Below are positions 4,783 through 7,910 of a DNA stretch of 7,910 nt, piece after piece. Under the pieces are notes generated by a model that ran no database searches, had not been told where the DNA came from, and saw only the letters and a program-made list of their open reading frames with translations. The stretch's first letter is position 1. Each line of letters begins with the position of its first letter. The translations under genes and the position numbers were made by a program. Source of the DNA: JANNFX01 sp031380225 (lineage in GTDB: Bacteria; Pseudomonadota; Alphaproteobacteria; Rhizobiales; Hyphomicrobiaceae); assembly GCA_031380225.1 (NCBI GenBank), contig JANNFX010000167.1:1-7910 (forward strand). Direction: 5' to 3'.

Positions 4783-7700
4783 ATGTCAAAACCAACCAAG
4801 AAAAACACCCCCCGCCCCTCCTCCGGCCCGGCGACGGTAGTTCCCCCGCGCATCGCCCACAACACCATCAGCGTCCGGGGTGCGCGCGAGCATAATCTGA
4901 AGAACGTCAATCTCGAAATTCCACGGGACGCGCTGGTCGTGTTCACCGGCTTGTCGGGTTCTGGCAAGTCGTCGCTGGCGTTCGATACAATCTATGCCGA
5001 GGGCCAGCGCCGCTATGTCGAGAGCTTGTCGGCCTATGCGCGGCAGTTCCTCGAGATGATGCAAAAGCCGGACGTCGATCACATCGATGGCCTCTCTCCT
5101 GCTATCTCCATCGAACAGAAGACCACCAGCAAGAATCCGCGCTCCACTGTTGGCACCGTCACCGAGATTTACGACTACCTGCGTTTGCTATTCGCTCGCG
5201 TCGGCGTGCCGTATTCGCCAGCCACGGGGCTACCAATCCAGAGCCAGACCATTTCGCAAATGGTTGATCGCGTGATGGAGTTGCCCGACGGCACGCGATT
5301 ACTGATCGTGGCGCCGGTGGTGCGCGGCCGCAAAGGCGAATGGCGTAAGGAATTGGCCGAGTGGCAGAAGCGCGGCTTCCAGCGCGTTAAGATCAACGGC
5401 ACTGTTTATGAGATCAGTGAGGCGCCGAAGCTCGATAAGAAATACAAGCATGATATCGACGTCGTGGTCGATCGCATCGTTGTCAAGGCCGACATCAAAG
5501 CACGCCTTGCCGACAGCTTCGAACAAGCGCTCAAACTGGCCGATGGCGTCGCGATTGCAGAGTTTGTCGATAAGCCGCTAGCCAAGGATGGGGCCAAGGA
5601 TGGGGTCAGACCCCGCACATCAGCCGCCAAGAAAGAGTCTGAGGCATCCGGTGTGCGGGGTCTGACCCCAGGATCACCGGAGTCGGGTCAAGAAACCGCC
5701 GCGCTCTCAATCAAAGGCGAAGAAAAAGACAAGGGCGTGTTGCAGAATAAAAACCTCACTCACGAACACATCGTATTCTCCGAACGCTTCGCCTGTCCGG
5801 TCTCCGGCTTCACCATTGAAGAAGTTGAGCCGCGGCTGTTTTCGTTCAACGCGCCAGCCGGCGCCTGTCCATCGTGCGATGGCCTTGGCACCGAGTTGCA
5901 ATTCGAAGCCGACCTCATCGTGCCAGATGGTGCGATTTCGCTGGAAGCAGGCGCGGTCTATCCATGGGCTAAAACCGGCGCCACCTCGCCCTATTATGAG
6001 CAGACGCTTGAAAGCCTGGCCAAGCATTTCAAAGTGTCGATGAAAACGGCGTGGGAAAAACTCCCCAAGCACGTCCAACTCGCGATCCTGTTCGGCACCG
6101 GCGAGGACGAAGTCGAGTTCACCTATTGGGACGGCACCCGCAATTTCAAAACCGTGAAGCCGTTCGAAGGCGTCGTCAATAACGTGGCGCGGCGCTGGAA
6201 AGAAACCGATAGCGAGTGGGTGCGCGAGGAGTTGTCGCGCTATCAGAACGCGCATCCGTGTGATGCGTGCGGCGGCTTTCGATTGAAGCCGCAGGCTCTC
6301 GCCGTCAAGCTCGGTGGCAAGCACATTGGCGAGGTCGGCAATTTGTCGATCAAGGACGCCAATGTGTGGTTCGGTGACATCCCAAAGACGTTCACCAAGC
6401 AGCAAACTGAAATCGCGACGCGCATCCTGAAGGAAATCCGCGATCGATTGAAATTCTTGAATGACGTTGGTCTCGATTATCTGACGCTGTCGCGCGCGTC
6501 GAGCACGTTGTCGGGCGGCGAAAGCCAGCGCATCCGCTTAGCGTCGCAAATCGGTTCAGGTTTAACGGGTGTTCTGTACGTGCTCGACGAACCGTCGATC
6601 GGATTGCATCAACGCGATAACGACCGGCTGCTGGTAACGCTCAAGCATCTGCGCGACATCGGCAATACGGTGATTGTGGTCGAGCATGACGAGGACGCGA
6701 TCATGTCGGCTGATCATGTCGTGGATATCGGTCCTGGTGCCGGCGTTCATGGCGGCGAGATTATCGCTCAAGGTCTGCCGCAAGATATTATGGACAACCC
6801 GAACAGCTTGACGGGCCAATATCTGACCGGCGCCAAACAAATTGCGATGCCGAAGTCGCGCCGCAAAGCCGTCAAGGGCAAAGCGCTGAAGGTGATCGGC
6901 GCGCGCGGCAACAATCTGAAAAACATCTCGGCTGAAATTCCGCTCGGGCTGTTCACGTGCGTGACCGGCGTGTCGGGCGGCGGCAAGTCGACGTTCCTGA
7001 TCGACACGTTGTTCAAAGCCACCGCGCGGCGCTTGAACAATGCGCGCGAGCATCCGGCCGAGCACGACCGCATCGAGGGCTTGGAATTCCTCGACAAGGT
7101 CATCGACATCGACCAGTCGCCGATCGGGCGCACACCGCGTTCGAACCCAGCCACTTATACGGGCGCATTCACGCCGATCCGCGATTGGTTCGCCGGATTG
7201 CCGTCGGCAAAAACGCGTGGCTATGGCCCAGGCCGGTTCTCGTTTAACGTCAAAGGCGGGCGCTGCGAGGCGTGCCAGGGCGACGGCGTCTTGAAAATCG
7301 AGATGCATTTTCTGCCCGACGTGTACGTCACTTGCAGCGAATGCAAAGGCAAGCGCTACAATCGCGAAACGCTCGACATCACGTTCCGCGAGAAGTCGAT
7401 TGCCGATGTGCTCGACATGACGGTGGAAGAGGGCGCCGAGTTTTTCAAAGCGGTGCCGTCGATCCGCGACAAGCTCGAGACGTTGGCGCGCGTCGGACTG
7501 ACGTATATCAAGATCGGCCAGCAGGCGACGACGTTGTCGGGCGGCGAAGCGCAGCGCATCAAGCTGTCGAAGGAGTTGTCGCGTCGCGCAACGGGCCGGA
7601 CACTGTACATCTTGGATGAGCCGACGACAGGCCTGCACTTCCACGACGTCGCGAAATTGTTGGAGGTGCTGCACGAGTTGGCCGATGCCGGCAATACCGT

Positions 7701-7910
7701 CGTCGTCATCGAACACAACCTCGAAGTCATCAAAACCGCGGATTGGATTTTAGACCTCGGACCAGAGGGCGGCGATGGCGGCGGGCTTATCGTGGCGGAA
7801 GGCACGCCGGAAGATGTGGCGGCTGTGAAGGCGAGTTACACCGGCAAGTATTTGAAGGAGATGGTGGGGAGACGGGGCGCCGGTGCCGGGAAGGCGGGCG
7901 CGGGCAAGAG
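4783..7910 (+). CDS. uvrA: Excinuclease ABC subunit A (UvrA), nearly complete, with internal expansion
   Basis: 1042 codons are visible and the frame is still open at the right edge. UvrA is the tandem ABC ATPase that finds DNA damage and loads UvrB in nucleotide excision repair. Motifs: Walker A I GLSGSGKS (56-63), UvrB-binding region (about 120-265), first zinc module C338, S341, C362, C365, signature I LSGGESQ (576-582), Walker B I VLDEPS (600-605), Walker A II GVSGGGKS (729-736), second zinc module C828, C831, C851, C854, signature II LSGGEAQ (918-924), and Walker B II ILDEPTTG (943-950). S341 replaces a cysteine, as I recall is usual in alphaproteobacteria. Typical UvrA is about 940-1000 residues; the excess here is a low-conservation insert at about 266-329 containing a palindromic element. 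The N-terminus also carries about 25 residues of Pro/Lys-rich extension. The sequence ends in a Gly/Ala/Lys-rich tail after the conserved SYTGKYLKEM. The ATG at 4783 has no evident Shine-Dalgarno sequence, so translation may be coupled to DUF2442. Confidence 0.97.
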   Translation, partial: MSKPTKKNTPRPSSGPATVVPPRIAHNTISVRGAREHNLKNVNLEIPRDALVVFTGLSGSGKSSLAFDTIYAEGQRRYVESLSAYARQFLEMMQKPDVDHIDGLSPAISIEQKTTSKNPRSTVGTVTEIYDYLRLLFARVGVPYSPATGLPIQSQTISQMVDRVMELPDGTRLLIVAPVVRGRKGEWRKELAEWQKRGFQRVKINGTVYEISEAPKLDKKYKHDIDVVVDRIVVKADIKARLADSFEQALKLADGVAIAEFVDKPLAKDGAKDGVRPRTSAAKKESEASGVRGLTPGSPESGQETAALSIKGEEKDKGVLQNKNLTHEHIVFSERFACPVSGFTIEEVEPRLFSFNAPAGACPSCDGLGTELQFEADLIVPDGAISLEAGAVYPWAKTGATSPYYEQTLESLAKHFKVSMKTAWEKLPKHVQLAILFGTGEDEVEFTYWDGTRNFKTVKPFEGVVNNVARRWKETDSEWVREELSRYQNAHPCDACGGFRLKPQALAVKLGGKHIGEVGNLSIKDANVWFGDIPKTFTKQQTEIATRILKEIRDRLKFLNDVGLDYLTLSRASSTLSGGESQRIRLASQIGSGLTGVLYVLDEPSIGLHQRDNDRLLVTLKHLRDIGNTVIVVEHDEDAIMSADHVVDIGPGAGVHGGEIIAQGLPQDIMDNPNSLTGQYLTGAKQIAMPKSRRKAVKGKALKVIGARGNNLKNISAEIPLGLFTCVTGVSGGGKSTFLIDTLFKATARRLNNAREHPAEHDRIEGLEFLDKVIDIDQSPIGRTPRSNPATYTGAFTPIRDWFAGLPSAKTRGYGPGRFSFNVKGGRCEACQGDGVLKIEMHFLPDVYVTCSECKGKRYNRETLDITFREKSIADVLDMTVEEGAEFFKAVPSIRDKLETLARVGLTYIKIGQQATTLSGGEAQRIKLSKELSRRATGRTLYILDEPTTGLHFHDVAKLLEVLHELADAGNTVVVIEHNLEVIKTADWILDLGPEGGDGGGLIVAEGTPEDVAAVKASYTGKYLKEMVGRRGAGAGKAGAGK
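5581..5604 (+). repeat. 12-bp tandem duplication abutting the palindrome
   Basis: GCCAAGGATGGG occurs twice back to back (5581-5592 and 5593-5604), encoding AKDG-AKDG in UvrA. The second copy runs into the left arm of the palindrome. Being a multiple of three it keeps the reading frame. It may be a slippage product. Confidence 0.7.
5601..5670. mobile_element. 70-bp palindromic repeat element inside the uvrA coding sequence
   Basis: TGGGGTCAGACCCCGCACA (5601-5619) and its exact reverse complement (5652-5670) form a perfect 19-bp inverted repeat around a 32-bp centre. Each arm contains a smaller dyad: GGGGTC A GACCCC on the left, GGGGTC T GACCCC on the right. The element is read in frame as part of UvrA (about residues 274-296, including VRPRTSAAKKES and GVRGLTP). 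It falls where homologues have only a short variable linker. The GGGGTCAGACCCC core resembles dispersed palindromes I recall from several environmental bacterial genomes, some associated with REP-type tyrosine transposases. In-frame palindromes within genes also recall the Rickettsia palindromic elements. That identity is inference; the palindrome itself is certain. Confidence 0.75.

Noticed and set aside
5707..6405. 232-codon open frame antisense to uvrA
   Set aside because: Mirror of conserved UvrA coding sequence; no recognisable domain and no ribosome binding site.
6562..7716. 384-codon open frame antisense to uvrA
   Set aside because: Arg/Gln/Asp-rich with no family signature and lying entirely opposite conserved UvrA motifs; a GC-rich shadow.

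Overview
The window is chromosomal DNA that most likely comes from an alphaproteobacterium, probably in or near the Rhizobiales. The best evidence is the UvrA protein. It has the alphaproteobacterial wording around its motifs: FACPVSGFTI at the first zinc site, GVSGGGKST in the second Walker A, and TYTGAFTPIRDWFAGLP. The other genes (RTX-type secreted proteins and small DUF-family toxin-antitoxin-like pairs) fit that assignment but do not prove it. The genus cannot be fixed from this sequence.

Layout. (1) 1-557, minus strand: the N-terminal 185 codons of a Gly/Thr/Asn-rich beta-strand-repeat protein that runs off the left edge. (2) 558-1343: no convincing gene. It holds the leader and possible promoter of the first gene, and two adjacent hairpins, one of which looks like the terminator of the next gene. 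(3) 1344-2894, minus: a complete 516-residue RTX calcium-binding protein with a cadherin-like module and a serralysin-type C-terminus, probably exported by a type I secretion system. A 33-codon reading frame lies just upstream in the same frame, separated by one TAA. (4) 3430-4001, minus: a two-gene DUF433/DUF5615 (PIN-like) toxin-antitoxin-type operon. (5) 4256-4772, plus: a two-gene DUF4160/DUF2442 operon with a 20-nt overlap, also of toxin-antitoxin type. (6) 4783-7910, plus: uvrA, nearly complete and open at the right edge.

How it fits together. The two small-protein operons are divergent around a 254-bp spacer and sit between secreted surface or extracellular proteins and a DNA repair gene. 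uvrA starts 10 nt after the DUF2442 stop, has no clear ribosome binding site, and has no recognisable alphaproteobacterial LexA box within about 780 bp upstream. It may therefore be transcribed partly from the small operon.

The most notable observation is a 70-bp palindrome inside uvrA (5601-5670): perfect 19-bp inverted arms around a 32-bp centre. It is translated in frame within a roughly 60-residue expansion between the UvrB-binding region and the first zinc motif. It looks like a small mobile palindromic element that has become part of a core DNA repair protein. No secretion transporter genes, RNA genes, CRISPR arrays or full-length transposase genes were seen.
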